A stretch of DNA of 64,000 bases from Kluyvera intermedia. GTDB lineage: Bacteria > Pseudomonadota > Gammaproteobacteria > Enterobacterales > Enterobacteriaceae. The translations under genes and the position numbers were made by a program. The stretch covers positions 3,534,001 through 3,598,000 of the forward strand of contig NZ_CP139986.1 of assembly GCF_034424175.1 (NCBI RefSeq). The letters are read 5' to 3'. Below the pieces are notes generated by a model. It made no database searches. It was not told the DNA's origin and was given only the letters and a program-made list of their open reading frames with translations. Within the stretch, counting starts at the first letter, position 1. Each line of letters opens with the position of its first letter. Shown piece by piece: positions 25,321 to 34,933 of the stretch.

Positions 25321-27675
25321 CTATTTTGCGCTTACAACCTGCATTCCACTCGGTTCATTTTGCAGCGCCAGAGCCAGAACTTCCTCAATACGCTTCACAG
25401 GATGAATCTCAAGATCGGCGAGGACGTTGTCAGGAATCTCTTCCAGATCGCGTTTATTCTCGTCAGGAATCAGAACTGTCTTAATGCCGCCACGGTGTGC
25501 TGCAAGCAGTTTTTCCTTCAGACCACCGATTGGCAGCACCAGCCCACGCAGGGTGATTTCACCCGTCATTGCCACGTCTGCACGCACCGGGTTACCGGTC
25601 AGACAGGAAACCAGAGCTGTACACATCGCAATACCGGCGCTTGGACCGTCTTTCGGTGTAGCCCCTTCCGGTACGTGAACGTGGATATCGCGTTTTTCGT
25701 AGAAATCTGGGTTAATCCCCAGTTTTTCCGCGCGCGCGCGCACCACGGTCAGCGCTGCCTGAATGGACTCTTGCATCACTTCACCTAGCGATCCGGTGTA
25801 GGTCAGCTTGCCTTTACCCGGTACACAGGCGGTTTCGATGGTCAGCAGATCGCCGCCGACTTCCGTCCAAGCAAGTCCTGTTACCTGACCGACACGGTTT
25901 TCTTCATCCGCACGACCGTAGTCGAAACGCTGAATGCCGAGGTAGTCGTGCAGGTTATCGCCGTTAATCTCGATGTGTTTAAGCGTTTTATCCAGCAGCA
26001 GCTGTTTCACCGCTTTACGGCACAGTTTCGAGATTTCACGTTCCAGGCTACGCACGCCCGCTTCGCGAGTGTAGTAACGAATAATGCCGACAATGGCGCT
26101 ATCGTCTACCGTCAGCTCGCCCTTTTTCAGCGCGTTACGCTCAATCTGCTTCGGCAGCAGGTGACGTTTGGCAATGTTCAGCTTCTCGTCTTCGGTATAA
26201 CCGGACAGACGGATCACTTCCATACGATCCAGCAATGGTGCCGGGATGTTCATGGAGTTTGACGTTGCCACAAACATCACGTCGCTGAGATCGTAATCCA
26301 CTTCCAGGTAGTGATCGCTGAATGCCACGTTCTGTTCTGGATCAAGGACTTCCAGCAAAGCAGAGGCCGGATCGCCACGCATGTCCGAAGACATTTTGTC
26401 GATCTCATCAAGCAGGAACAGCGGGTTTTTAACGCCCACTTTCGCCATTTTCTGGATAAGTTTACCCGGCATTGAACCGATGTAAGTACGACGGTGACCG
26501 CGAATTTCCGCTTCATCACGTACGCCGCCCAGCGCCATACGAACATACTTACGTCCGGTTGCCTGCGCAATGGACTGACCCAGAGACGTTTTACCCACCC
26601 CAGGAGGCCCTACCAAGCACAGAATTGGCCCTTTGAGCTTGTTTACACGACTTTGAACCGCGAGATACTCAAGGATGCGGTCTTTAACGCGTTCAAGGCC
26701 GTAATGGTCGGTATCGAGAATTTCCTGCGCCTGGCGAAGGTCTTTTTTGACCTTGCTGCGCGTATTCCACGGCACCTGTACCATCCAGTCGATATAACCG
26801 CGAACCACGGTAGCTTCTGCTGACATCGGTGACATCATTTTCAGCTTCTGCAGTTCAGCTTCAGTTTTCTCTTTTGCCTCTTTCGGCATTTTCGCGGCGT
26901 CGATCTTACGCTTCAGCGCTTCGTTCTCGTCCGGGACTTCGTCCATCTCGCCGAGTTCTTTCTGAATCGCCTTCATTTGCTCGTTCAGATAGTACTCACG
27001 CTGGGATTTTTCCATCTGCTTTTTAACGCGGTTGCGAATGCGTTTCTCAACCTGCAGCAGATCGATTTCAGACTCCATCATCGCCATCAGATATTCCAGA
27101 CGCTCGTTGATGTCAGACATCTCGAGTACGGACTGTTTATCAGCAAGCTTCAGCGGCATGTGCGCAGCGATGGTATCCGCCAGACGTGCAGGGTCGTCGA
27201 TACTGTTGAGCGACGTCAGCACTTCTGGTGGGATTTTCTTGTTCAGTTTGATATAGCCTTCAAACTGACCGATTGCAGTACGCACCAGCACTTCCTGCTC
27301 GCGTTCTTCAATCGCCGGCGACTCCAAATACTCCGCTTTCGCCGAGAAATGCTCACCGTTATCGGAGAGCGTGGAGATACGCGCACGCTGCAACCCTTCG
27401 ACCAGTACTTTGACCGTACCATCAGGGAGTTTCAGCATTTGTAAAATAGAGGCCACGGTCCCGACGGTGAAAAGATCGTTTACACCCGGCTCATCCGTTG
27501 AAGCATCTTTCTGCGCGACCAGCATGATTTTTTTATCATGATCCATGGCCGCTTCCAGACAACGGATAGATTTTTCCCGCCCTACGAATAAGGGAATGAC
27601 CATGTGCGGATAAACCACCACATCGCGCAGCGGCAATACGGGGATTTCAATGCGTTCAGAACGCTCAGGATTCAT
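25321..27675 (-). CDS. lon: ATP-dependent protease Lon
   Basis: Homohexameric protease degrading misfolded proteins and regulators such as SulA and RcsA, and in type I/II toxin-antitoxin systems many antitoxins. It has 784 residues, like E. coli. N-terminal substrate domain, AAA+ module with Walker A GPPGVGKTS (about 356-364) and Walker B FLLDEIDKM, then the Ser-Lys protease domain with Ser in PKDGPSAGIAM (about 679) and Lys in GGLKEKLLAA (about 722). A sigma-32 promoter is conserved upstream. Confidence 0.98.
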   Translation of the reverse strand: MNPERSERIEIPVLPLRDVVVYPHMVIPLFVGREKSIRCLEAAMDHDKKIMLVAQKDASTDEPGVNDLFTVGTVASILQMLKLPDGTVKVLVEGLQRARISTLSDNGEHFSAKAEYLESPAIEEREQEVLVRTAIGQFEGYIKLNKKIPPEVLTSLNSIDDPARLADTIAAHMPLKLADKQSVLEMSDINERLEYLMAMMESEIDLLQVEKRIRNRVKKQMEKSQREYYLNEQMKAIQKELGEMDEVPDENEALKRKIDAAKMPKEAKEKTEAELQKLKMMSPMSAEATVVRGYIDWMVQVPWNTRSKVKKDLRQAQEILDTDHYGLERVKDRILEYLAVQSRVNKLKGPILCLVGPPGVGKTSLGQSIAQATGRKYVRMALGGVRDEAEIRGHRRTYIGSMPGKLIQKMAKVGVKNPLFLLDEIDKMSSDMRGDPASALLEVLDPEQNVAFSDHYLEVDYDLSDVMFVATSNSMNIPAPLLDRMEVIRLSGYTEDEKLNIAKRHLLPKQIERNALKKGELTVDDSAIVGIIRYYTREAGVRSLEREISKLCRKAVKQLLLDKTLKHIEINGDNLHDYLGIQRFDYGRADEENRVGQVTGLAWTEVGGDLLTIETACVPGKGKLTYTGSLGEVMQESIQAALTVVRARAEKLGINPDFYEKRDIHVHVPEGATPKDGPSAGIAMCTALVSCLTGNPVRADVAMTGEITLRGLVLPIGGLKEKLLAAHRGGIKTVLIPDENKRDLEEIPDNVLADLEIHPVKRIEEVLALALQNEPSGMQVVSAK

Positions 27676-27755
27676 AGAGCTCTCTCTTAGTTTAGTGTCC
27701 GCCAGGTAAGCTGGTCATGTGACTGTGCTTCACACAACCATTAACATGTAACCAG

Positions 27756-27784
27756 TATATGGGGATGTATTCCACACATTCAAC
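27756..27784 (-). promoter_or_regulatory. Heat-shock (sigma-32) promoter of lon
   Basis: On the minus strand GTTGAA (-35, 27779-27784) is followed after 14 bases by CCCCATATA (-10, 27756-27764), matching the sigma-32 pattern CTTGAA/CCCCATNT and the E. coli lon promoter. Confidence 0.8.
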
Positions 27785-27803
27785 GCCAGGAATCAGGAAA
27801 AAT

Positions 27804-27832
27804 AAAAGGGGAGATAAAATCCCCCCTTTTTA
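27804..27832 (-). terminator. Terminator of clpX
   Basis: Minus strand AAAAAGGGGGGATTTTATCTCC and CCTTTTATTTTT: stem AAGGGG/CCCCTT with a T-rich tail between clpX and lon. Confidence 0.75.
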
Positions 27833-27858
27833 ATTAACTGATTGTATGAACTGGTGAA

Positions 27859-29133
27859 TTATTCGCCAGATGCCTGCTGTGCTTCCGGCTTGCCGTAAAT
27901 CAGCAATGGTGCACTTTGACCCTCAATCACCGATTCATCGATAACCACTTTTTCAACGTCTTCCATTGAAGGCAGATCGTACATGGTCTCGAGCAGCGCC
28001 GCTTCTACGATTGAACGCAGACCACGGGCACCGGTTTTACGGCTCATCGCTTTCTTCGCGATAGCATCCAACGCTTCATCACGGAATTCCAGATCCACGC
28101 CTTCAAGGTTAAACAGCGCCTGATACTGCTTGGTCAGGGCGTTTTTCGGCTCTTTCAGGATCTGAATCAACGCGTCTTCGCTCAGCTCAGTCAGCGTGGC
28201 AACAACCGGCAGACGACCGATAAACTCAGGGATCAGACCAAATTTGATCAGATCTTCTGGTTCTACCTGGGTCAGCAGTTGGCCTTCGCTGGCTTTGTCA
28301 GTTTTCGATTTCACCGTTGCGCCAAAGCCAATACCTGAACCGGTTTCTACGCGGTTGGCGATCACTTTATCCAGACCGGCAAATGCGCCGCCACAGATAA
28401 AGAGGATCTTCGAGGTATCAACCTGCAGGAACTCCTGCTGCGGATGCTTACGTCCACCCTGCGGCGGAACGGCAGCCACGGTGCCTTCGATAAGTTTCAG
28501 CAGAGCCTGCTGTACGCCTTCACCGGAGACATCGCGCGTGATCGACGGGTTGTCGGATTTACGCGAGATTTTGTCGATTTCATCGATGTAAACAATACCG
28601 CGCTGCGCTTTCTGTACGTCGTAATCGCACTTCTGCAGCAGTTTCTGAATAATGTTTTCAACGTCTTCACCAACGTAACCGGCTTCGGTCAGCGTCGTCG
28701 CATCCGCCATGGTGAACGGAACGTCCAGCAAGCGTGCCAGGGTTTCCGCCAGCAGCGTTTTACCTGAACCAGTTGGGCCAATCAGCAGAATGTTACTTTT
28801 GCCAAGCTCAACACCGTTGCTGGTATCGCCATTACGCAGACGTTTGTAGTGGTTATAAACCGCGACGGCCAGCACTTTTTTCGCCTGTTCCTGACCGATG
28901 ACGTAGTCATCAAGATGGTGACGAATTTCGTGCGGTGTTGGCAGCGCGCTGCGTTCACGATGCGGCGCTACCTCTTTAATCTCTTCGCGAATGATGTCGT
29001 TACATAAGTCGACACATTCGTCGCAGATATACACGGATGGGCCGGCGATGAGCTTACGCACTTCGTGCTGGCTTTTGCCGCAAAAAGAGCAGTACAACAA
29101 TTTGCCCGAGCCATCTTTGCGTTTATCTGTCAT
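27859..29133 (-). CDS. clpX: ATP-dependent unfoldase ClpX
   Basis: Hexameric AAA+ unfoldase feeding substrates to ClpP. It has 424 residues, as in E. coli. The N-terminal zinc domain carries four cysteines (YCSFCGKS and YICDECVDLC), the AAA+ core Walker A GPTGSGKT (about 120-127), Walker B IVYIDEIDKI, and the IGF loop that docks on ClpP is present as GIGFGA. Downstream of clpP by 124 bases. Confidence 0.98.
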   Translation of the reverse strand: MTDKRKDGSGKLLYCSFCGKSQHEVRKLIAGPSVYICDECVDLCNDIIREEIKEVAPHRERSALPTPHEIRHHLDDYVIGQEQAKKVLAVAVYNHYKRLRNGDTSNGVELGKSNILLIGPTGSGKTLLAETLARLLDVPFTMADATTLTEAGYVGEDVENIIQKLLQKCDYDVQKAQRGIVYIDEIDKISRKSDNPSITRDVSGEGVQQALLKLIEGTVAAVPPQGGRKHPQQEFLQVDTSKILFICGGAFAGLDKVIANRVETGSGIGFGATVKSKTDKASEGQLLTQVEPEDLIKFGLIPEFIGRLPVVATLTELSEDALIQILKEPKNALTKQYQALFNLEGVDLEFRDEALDAIAKKAMSRKTGARGLRSIVEAALLETMYDLPSMEDVEKVVIDESVIEGQSAPLLIYGKPEAQQASGE

Positions 29134-29257
29134 GAGTCAAAACCTCTTTTTAAGTTCTTTGTGCCGCCTATGACGACGCAAATGCCATTCTTAAGCGCGA
29201 GCTGGTTTGAGCCGCCTTTAGAGTATATACCCTGCTGCGGCCCGTGCCGTCATGACA

Positions 29258-29881
29258 TTAGTTACGCTGACTCAGAATTGAGTCAACCAAACCATACTCC
29301 ACCGCTTCAGGGGCAGACAGGAAACGATCACGTTCAGTGTCGCTTTCAATCTGCTCCAGAGATTTGCCAGTATGGAGCGCCATTAGCTCATTCATGCGCC
29401 CTTTCACTTTCAGGATTTCACGGGCGTGGATTTCGATATCCGTCGCCTGGCCCTGATAACCGCCCAGAGGCTGGTGAATCATCACGCGGGAGTTTGGTAA
29501 GCAGAAACGCTTACCTTTTGCGCCTGCCGTCAGCAGGAACGCACCCATTGACGCCGCTTGCCCCATACAGATGGTGCTAACGTCCGGTTTGATAAACTGC
29601 ATGGTGTCATAAATAGACATCCCTGCTGTAATCACGCCGCCAGGGGAGTTGATATACAGGTAGATATCTTTTTCCGGATTTTCCGCTTCCAGAAACAGCA
29701 TTTGCGCCACAATCAGGTTTGCCATGTGGTCTTCCACCTGACCGGTCAGAAAGATGACGCGCTCTTTCAGCAGACGGGAGTAGATATCAAAAGAACGTTC
29801 GCCACGTGAGGTCTGTTCAATGACCATCGGCACCAGGGCCATGTGGGGTGCAAAGTTATCTCGTTCGCCACTGTATGACAT
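29258..29881 (-). CDS. clpP: ATP-dependent Clp protease proteolytic subunit
   Basis: Tetradecameric serine protease partner of ClpX and ClpA. From MSYSGERD the protein has 207 residues, as in E. coli, including the propeptide that is removed after MSYSGERDNFAPHM. The catalytic serine is in GQAASMGAFLL (Ser111 of the precursor), histidine in MIHQPLGGYQG (His136), and Asp185 is in ERDRFLSAPEA. An upstream 11-residue extension is rejected because AGGAGACGG precedes the chosen ATG. Confidence 0.98.
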   Translation of the reverse strand: MSYSGERDNFAPHMALVPMVIEQTSRGERSFDIYSRLLKERVIFLTGQVEDHMANLIVAQMLFLEAENPEKDIYLYINSPGGVITAGMSIYDTMQFIKPDVSTICMGQAASMGAFLLTAGAKGKRFCLPNSRVMIHQPLGGYQGQATDIEIHAREILKVKGRMNELMALHTGKSLEQIESDTERDRFLSAPEAVEYGLVDSILSQRN

Positions 29882-30049
29882 TTCCGTCTCCTGGATAAAA
29901 AATAATATAGCCACAGCATTCTGATTTTAGAGATGCGGCGAGTGAATCGTTCCCCCAGTAATGGGTACGATCTTACCCTATTTCAAGCATAACAATATTT
30001 TGTTGTTACGCTAATACAGAAAAGGGCTTTAGTTGGCTATCAGTGCAAT

Positions 30050-30086
30050 AAAAAAAACCCGTCACCAGAAGGCAACGGGTTTTTCT
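30050..30086 (-). terminator. Terminator of tig
   Basis: Minus strand AAACCCGTTGCC and GGTGACGGGTTT with a following run of eight T, 26 bases past the tig stop. Confidence 0.85.
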
Positions 30087-30111
30087 CAAAACCATCAACC
30101 GGAAAGCGAAA

Positions 30112-31410
30112 TTACGCCTGCTGGTTCATCAGTTCATTGAAGGAAGTTGCTTTTTCAGTCACTTTCGCTTTTTCCAGAACCGCTTCAACAGCCTGTTCTT
30201 CCAGAGCGACACTGCGCATGTTTTCCATCAGCTCTTTGTTTTTGCCGTAGAATTCAATGACTTCTTTCGGATCTTCGTAGGCAGAAGCCATTTCTTCGAT
30301 CAGGGTAGCTACGCGTGCTTCGTCAGCTTTCAGTTCGTGGGTACGAATCACTTCGCCCAGCAGCAGACCAACAACAACGCGGCGTTTAGCCTGCTCTTCG
30401 AACAGTTCACGAGGCAGTTCCATCGCTTGCTGCTGGTTGCCACCGAAACGCTGTGCAGCCTGACGGCGCAGTACGTCGATTTCGCTGTCAATCAGGGCAG
30501 CAGGAACGTCGATTTCGTTAGCCTGTACCAGACCTTCGATTGCCTGAGTTTTAACACGGTTACGTACCGCGGCTTTCAGTTCGCGATCCATGTTTTTACG
30601 CACTTCTGCACGCAGACCTTCTACGGAACCATCTTCCACGCCGAAACGTTTGATGAAATCAGCAGTCAGTTCTGGCAGCTCACGCTCTTCAACTTTCTTC
30701 AGGTTGATAACGAATTTAGCCGCTTTACCTTTCAGGTTTTCAGCGTGGTATTCTTCTGGGAAAGTCACGTCGATGGTGAACTCTTCGCCCGCTTTGTGAC
30801 CTTTGATACCGTCTTCAAAGCCTGGGATCATGCGACCCTGGCCCATTGCCAGTACGAAATCAGTCGCTTTACCGCCTTCGAATTCTTCACCGTCTACGGA
30901 ACCGGAGAAATCAACGGTAACGCGGTCTTCAGCGTCAACTGCACCGTCTTTGTCTTTCCAGGTTGCCTGCTGCTTACGCAGAGTGTCCAGCATGCCGTCA
31001 ACGTCGGCTTCGGTCACATCAACAACCGGTTTTTCAACTTCGATAGCGTCCAGACCTTTCAGTTCAACTTCTGGGTACACTTCGAATTCTACTGCGTAGG
31101 TGAAGTCTTCACCCTGCTTGTATTCGCCCGGAACGTAGTTCGGTGCGCCAGCTGGATTAATCTTCTCTTTGATGATCGCATCAACAAAGTTGCGGCTCAT
31201 CAGGTCACCCAGCACGTCCTGACGCACGGAGGCGCCATAACGCTGGGCAACAACATTCATCGGTACTTTACCTTTACGGAAACCGTCAATGCGTACTTTT
31301 TTCGCGACGTTGACCAGCTCGCTTTTTACAGCGTTCTCGATGCTGTCAGCAGCGATAGTAATCGTTACACGGCGGCCAAGGCCCTGAGTGGTTTCAACTG
31401 AAACTTGCAT
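30112..31410 (-). CDS. tig: Trigger factor
   Basis: Ribosome-bound chaperone and prolyl isomerase acting on nascent chains. The 432 residues equal E. coli. The ribosome-binding signature GFRKGKVP is at 43-50, the FKBP-type isomerase domain spans about 150-245 (MIPGFEDGIKGHKAGE), and the rest is the C-terminal chaperone cradle. Located upstream of clpP on the same strand, 230 bases away, with no terminator recognised except the hairpin listed. Confidence 0.98.
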   Translation of the reverse strand: MQVSVETTQGLGRRVTITIAADSIENAVKSELVNVAKKVRIDGFRKGKVPMNVVAQRYGASVRQDVLGDLMSRNFVDAIIKEKINPAGAPNYVPGEYKQGEDFTYAVEFEVYPEVELKGLDAIEVEKPVVDVTEADVDGMLDTLRKQQATWKDKDGAVDAEDRVTVDFSGSVDGEEFEGGKATDFVLAMGQGRMIPGFEDGIKGHKAGEEFTIDVTFPEEYHAENLKGKAAKFVINLKKVEERELPELTADFIKRFGVEDGSVEGLRAEVRKNMDRELKAAVRNRVKTQAIEGLVQANEIDVPAALIDSEIDVLRRQAAQRFGGNQQQAMELPRELFEEQAKRRVVVGLLLGEVIRTHELKADEARVATLIEEMASAYEDPKEVIEFYGKNKELMENMRSVALEEQAVEAVLEKAKVTEKATSFNELMNQQA

Positions 31411-31745
31411 CTTGTTACCTCAAAAAAATCACAGTGCTCGGTCAACTCTGAATCATGCCATGCAGTACCGGGATGTTATCTTTAAATCAGAAACACATTC
31501 CCTGTAGCCAGAATCATCCCGAAGACATTCCGAAAAATAAGACGCAGCATTATAGCGGCATCACTTTTATGAGTCGAGAACGGTTATCACGCGTTGCTGC
31601 GGCATTTTTCACAATTCCCGGCTATTTTTTGTCTGAATACTGTCTTTGTCGCTCAAAATTCAGACAAAACAAAACGGCCCGCAGGCCGTTTTCTCATAAT
31701 CTGTACGCAACATACTGGAAAAGTTCCGTGTTGCAAATGCCTTTT
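31411..31745. other. Intergenic region between bolA and tig
   Basis: No gene was recognised. It contains the bolA terminator hairpin (31671-31693: AAAACGGCC/GGCCGTTTT) and the tig promoter region. Confidence 0.6.
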
Positions 31746-32063
31746 CTACGCGATAGTGCCCGCACCACGACATGGTGGAGAGGCAATGACAGTATCCTGC
31801 AAACCTTCCCACTCTTTTCGTGTGTAAGTATGTAATGCCAGCGCATGTACGGTGGACGCAAACTCCTCTGTCAGGGTGCCATAAATCATCCGGTGACGGT
31901 TAAGGAAGCGTTCCCCAGTAAACTTGTCGCTGACCAACACAACTTTAAAGTGGCTCTCAGAGCCTGCCGGTACGTTGTGGCGGTAGCTTTCATCGACAAC
32001 TTCCAGGAACACAGGATCAAACGCTGCCCTTAATTTTTCTTCGATTCGTTCACGCATCATCAT
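31746..32063 (-). CDS. bolA: Transcriptional regulator / Fe-S partner BolA
   Basis: Stationary-phase morphogene product of 105 residues, like E. coli, regulating shape and biofilm genes and binding [2Fe-2S] together with monothiol glutaredoxin. The conserved segments SHFKVVLVSDKFTGE, NRHRMIYG and the histidine-rich VHALALHTYT are present. Three successive ATG codons begin the gene. A gearbox-like promoter lies upstream. Confidence 0.96.
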   Translation of the reverse strand: MMMRERIEEKLRAAFDPVFLEVVDESYRHNVPAGSESHFKVVLVSDKFTGERFLNRHRMIYGTLTEEFASTVHALALHTYTRKEWEGLQDTVIASPPCRGAGTIA

Positions 32064-32087
32064 GATATTACTCCTTCGACAACGTTA

Positions 32088-32119
32088 AGATGCCGCCTAT
32101 CCCTTTAAATGTTAGCCGC
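32088..32119 (-). promoter_or_regulatory. Gearbox-type promoter of bolA
   Basis: On the minus strand GCGGCTAACATTTAAAGGG lies 37-57 bases before the first ATG and closely resembles the E. coli bolA1p region, whose -10 is CGGCTAGTA. It would give growth-rate-dependent, RpoS-linked expression (family knowledge). Confidence 0.6.
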
Positions 32120-32361
32120 TTTCGCTGACTTCATTACACAAAGGTAACAAAAAATTAGCGTTCGCCCCATTTTATTTGTCAAGTAGATGAAGTTAACGCC
32201 TTTTACAATCCGCGCTCATCTGAAATCCACTCTGGAATTGTCCGCAAGCGCATAAAAACGTCAAGACGATGAAATTACATGCATTGCCTACTTCCCCTAG
32301 CCGTTGGCGATGTTATGATGACGGGGATTTTCAGTAAACAATGCGTTTTGAGACCCCTAAC

Positions 32362-32940
32362 ATGTTAAAAAAAATCCTCTTCCCTTTGGTTGCACTGTTT
32401 ATGTTGGCTGGATGCGCGACGCCTCCGACGACCGTTGACGTGTCGCCTAAAATTGCCCTGCCGCAGCAGGATCCAAGTCTGATGGGCGTGACTGTCAGCA
32501 TCAACGGCGCCGACCAGCGTCAGGATCAGGCACTGGCCAAAGTGACCCGCAACAACCAGATGGTCACGCTGACTGCTTCCCGCGACCTGCGTTTCCTGAT
32601 GCAGGAAGTGCTGGAAAAACAGATGGCTGCTCGTGGTTATATGATTGGCCCGAACGGTGCGGCAAACCTGCAGATTATCGTAAGCCAGCTTTATGCGGAC
32701 GTTTCCCAGGGTAACGTGCGTTACAACATCTCTACCAAAGCAGACATCGCTATCATCGCGACGGCGGCTAACGGTAACAAGATGACTAAAAACTACCGTT
32801 CAAACTATTCCGTTGAAGGCGCGTTCCAGGCCTCTAATAAAAATATCTCTGACACGGTTGATAGCGTACTGAGCGACACCATCGCGGATATGTCTCAGGA
32901 CACCACTATCCACGAATTTATCAAACAGAACGCGCGTTAA
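32362..32940 (+). CDS. yajG: YajG lipoprotein
   Basis: Outer-membrane-type lipoprotein of 192 residues, function not established. The ATG at 32362 opens a signal peptide MLKKILFPLVALFMLAGC with the lipobox LAGC and lipidation at Cys18; the residue after Cys is Ala, not the Asp that retains lipoproteins in the inner membrane. A YajG domain (SLMGVTVSINGADQ to IHEFIKQNA) fills the mature protein. A 21-base upstream start is less likely. Upstream of ampG, as in E. coli. Confidence 0.94.
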   Translation: MLKKILFPLVALFMLAGCATPPTTVDVSPKIALPQQDPSLMGVTVSINGADQRQDQALAKVTRNNQMVTLTASRDLRFLMQEVLEKQMAARGYMIGPNGAANLQIIVSQLYADVSQGNVRYNISTKADIAIIATAANGNKMTKNYRSNYSVEGAFQASNKNISDTVDSVLSDTIADMSQDTTIHEFIKQNAR

Positions 32941-32947
32941 TCCGTCC

Positions 32948-32972
32948 CAGACCCGGCTTCAGGCCGGGTCTG
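32948..32972 (+). terminator. Hairpin between yajG and ampG
   Basis: Perfect 10-bp stem CAGACCCGGC/GCCGGGTCTG with a 5-base loop. The tail lacks a strong T-run, so partial read-through into ampG is likely. Confidence 0.6.
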
Positions 32973-32985
32973 AACGTTAATATTT

Positions 32986-34461
32986 ATGTCAACTCACTAC
33001 CTGCGTATTTTTCAGCAACCGAAATCAGCCATTCTGCTGATTCTTGGTTTTGCCTCCGGTTTACCGCTTGCCCTCACCTCCGGGACGCTACAGGCGTGGA
33101 TGACGGTCGAGAACATCGATCTGAAAACCATCGGTTTCTTTTCGCTTGTCGGTCAGGCGTACGTCTTTAAGTTTCTCTGGTCACCGGTGATGGACCGCTA
33201 TACGCCGCCGTTTTTAGGGCGTCGTCGCGGCTGGCTGCTGACAACCCAATGTTTATTACTGCTCGCTATCGCGGCGATGGGCTTTCTCGAGCCCACATCG
33301 CAACTGCGCTGGATGGCCGCGCTGGCGGTGGTTATCGCCTTCTGCTCAGCGTCTCAGGATATTGTTTTCGATGCCTGGAAAACGGACGTTCTCCCGACGG
33401 AAGAACGAGGAGCCGGAGCCGCTATCAGCGTGCTGGGCTATCGTCTGGGGATGCTGGTTTCCGGCGGTTTAGCACTGTGGCTGGCCGATAAATGGCTTGG
33501 CTGGCAGGGTATGTACTGGCTGATGGCCGCACTGATGGTGCCGTGTATTATCGCGACGCTGATGGCGCCGGAACCCAGCGATGTTATCCCGGTGCCCAAA
33601 AGCCTTGAACAGGCGGTGGTTGCCCCACTTAAAGATTTCTTTGGCCGCAATAATGCGTGGCTTATTCTGCTGCTGATTGTGATGTACAAACTCGGCGATG
33701 CTTTCGCCATGAGCCTCACTACCACGTTTTTAATCCGCGGAGTGGGGTTTGATGCGGGTCAGGTGGGAATGGTCAATAAAACTCTTGGCCTGTTTGCCAC
33801 TATTCTCGGTGCGCTGTACGGCGGCGTATTGATGCAGCGCCTGACGCTGTTTCGCGCGTTGCTCATCTTCGGCATCCTGCAGGGCGTGTCCAACGCCGGT
33901 TACTGGATGCTGTCGGTCACGGATAAGCATATCTATTCAATGGCCGCTGCCGTTTTCTTTGAAAACTTGTGCGGCGGTATGGGTACAGCCGCGTTCGTCG
34001 CGCTGCTGATGACCCTGTGTAACAAATCGTTCTCAGCCACCCAGTTCGCCCTGCTGTCCGCACTTTCTGCTGTAGGCCGGGTTTACGTGGGGCCGATTGC
34101 AGGTTGGTTTGTCGAAGCACATGGTTGGCCAACGTTTTATCTGTTCTCGGTTATTGCTGCGATCCCAGGTATTTTGCTTCTGCTGGTTTGCCGACGAACG
34201 CTGGAATATACGCAAGAAACCGGGCAGTTTATGCCGCGTAATGCCTTTAGCGGCGGCTATCGATTGGCTCTGCGTTTACTGTTAATTGGCACTGTTCTGC
34301 TGGGTATCTGGCTGCTGATACTGATAACCAATGCGCTGAATTTATCCGCGCTGAGTGGGTCTGCAATCGTACTAGAAGCGGGTGTGCTCATTGCCTTTGC
34401 CGGGATTGTCATTGGATGCTTGTTAGATTATCTGGCGATGCGCAAGGCACATTTGCACTAA
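32986..34461 (+). CDS. ampG: Muropeptide permease AmpG
   Basis: Inner-membrane major-facilitator protein that imports GlcNAc-anhydroMurNAc muropeptides for cell-wall recycling; needed for AmpC beta-lactamase induction in species with ampR-ampC. It has 491 residues (E. coli same) and about fourteen hydrophobic helices; recognisable segments include FASGLPLALTSGTLQAW and KFLWSPVMDRYTPP near the N-terminus. Confidence 0.97.
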   Translation: MSTHYLRIFQQPKSAILLILGFASGLPLALTSGTLQAWMTVENIDLKTIGFFSLVGQAYVFKFLWSPVMDRYTPPFLGRRRGWLLTTQCLLLLAIAAMGFLEPTSQLRWMAALAVVIAFCSASQDIVFDAWKTDVLPTEERGAGAAISVLGYRLGMLVSGGLALWLADKWLGWQGMYWLMAALMVPCIIATLMAPEPSDVIPVPKSLEQAVVAPLKDFFGRNNAWLILLLIVMYKLGDAFAMSLTTTFLIRGVGFDAGQVGMVNKTLGLFATILGALYGGVLMQRLTLFRALLIFGILQGVSNAGYWMLSVTDKHIYSMAAAVFFENLCGGMGTAAFVALLMTLCNKSFSATQFALLSALSAVGRVYVGPIAGWFVEAHGWPTFYLFSVIAAIPGILLLLVCRRTLEYTQETGQFMPRNAFSGGYRLALRLLLIGTVLLGIWLLILITNALNLSALSGSAIVLEAGVLIAFAGIVIGCLLDYLAMRKAHLH

Positions 34462-34854
34462 GTACGAATAAAATACGATCGATACGTTGTAATCACGATA
34501 CGTAATAATAACAACCGCATCGTATATTAAAAAAAATATTTGTGCTTTTGTGCCCTTAAAAATTCTGGAAATTATTGGAACGACTTAGCTGCGCGTTATT
34601 TCATTAAACGATTCAGCATCCTTTCAATTAATTTTTCGTTTTCTAATTGTCTATTATTTGATGGTTAATTGTTAATTATTTGTATATTTTTGACAATGGT
34701 TATACCAATTGCCCTCTTAACCCCTCTTTCGCTTCCCCTTTCGTTATAACACCCGCCATATGGGCTTTCAGCCTGAAAAGTAGACATATTTAGCAACATC
34801 TGTGACAGGTGCGGCAGAACCCGGTAACACCTCACTGACAGAGCACCAATGATG
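34462..34854. other. AT-rich intergenic region upstream of cyo
   Basis: The first 220 bases are strongly AT-rich with no ORF of note. An ArcA-like box is at 34664-34678. A second possible promoter, TTGACA at about 34690, has no good -10. Confidence 0.5.
34664..34678. promoter_or_regulatory. ArcA-like box upstream of cyoABCDE
   Basis: GTTAATTGTTAATTA contains two GTTAATT repeats eight bases apart, matching the ArcA-P consensus. ArcA is known to repress cyo under low oxygen in E. coli. It is about 190 bases upstream of the promoter listed next. Confidence 0.6.
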
Positions 34855-34883
34855 TTTACAGTAATGTAACCTTCCCGTAAAAT
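34855..34883 (+). promoter_or_regulatory. Sigma-70 promoter of cyoABCDE
   Basis: TTTACA (34855-34860), 17-base spacer, TAAAAT (34878-34883); a start about 34890 would give a 44-base leader. Confidence 0.75.
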
Positions 34884-34933
34884 GCCCACACACTTTAAAC
34901 GCCACCAACACCCCGTGGAATTGAGGTCGTTAC

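Noticed and set aside
30337..31401. 354-codon ORF on the plus strand, Phe-rich
   Set aside because: Antisense to tig; the Phe richness reflects the complement of Glu/Lys codons.
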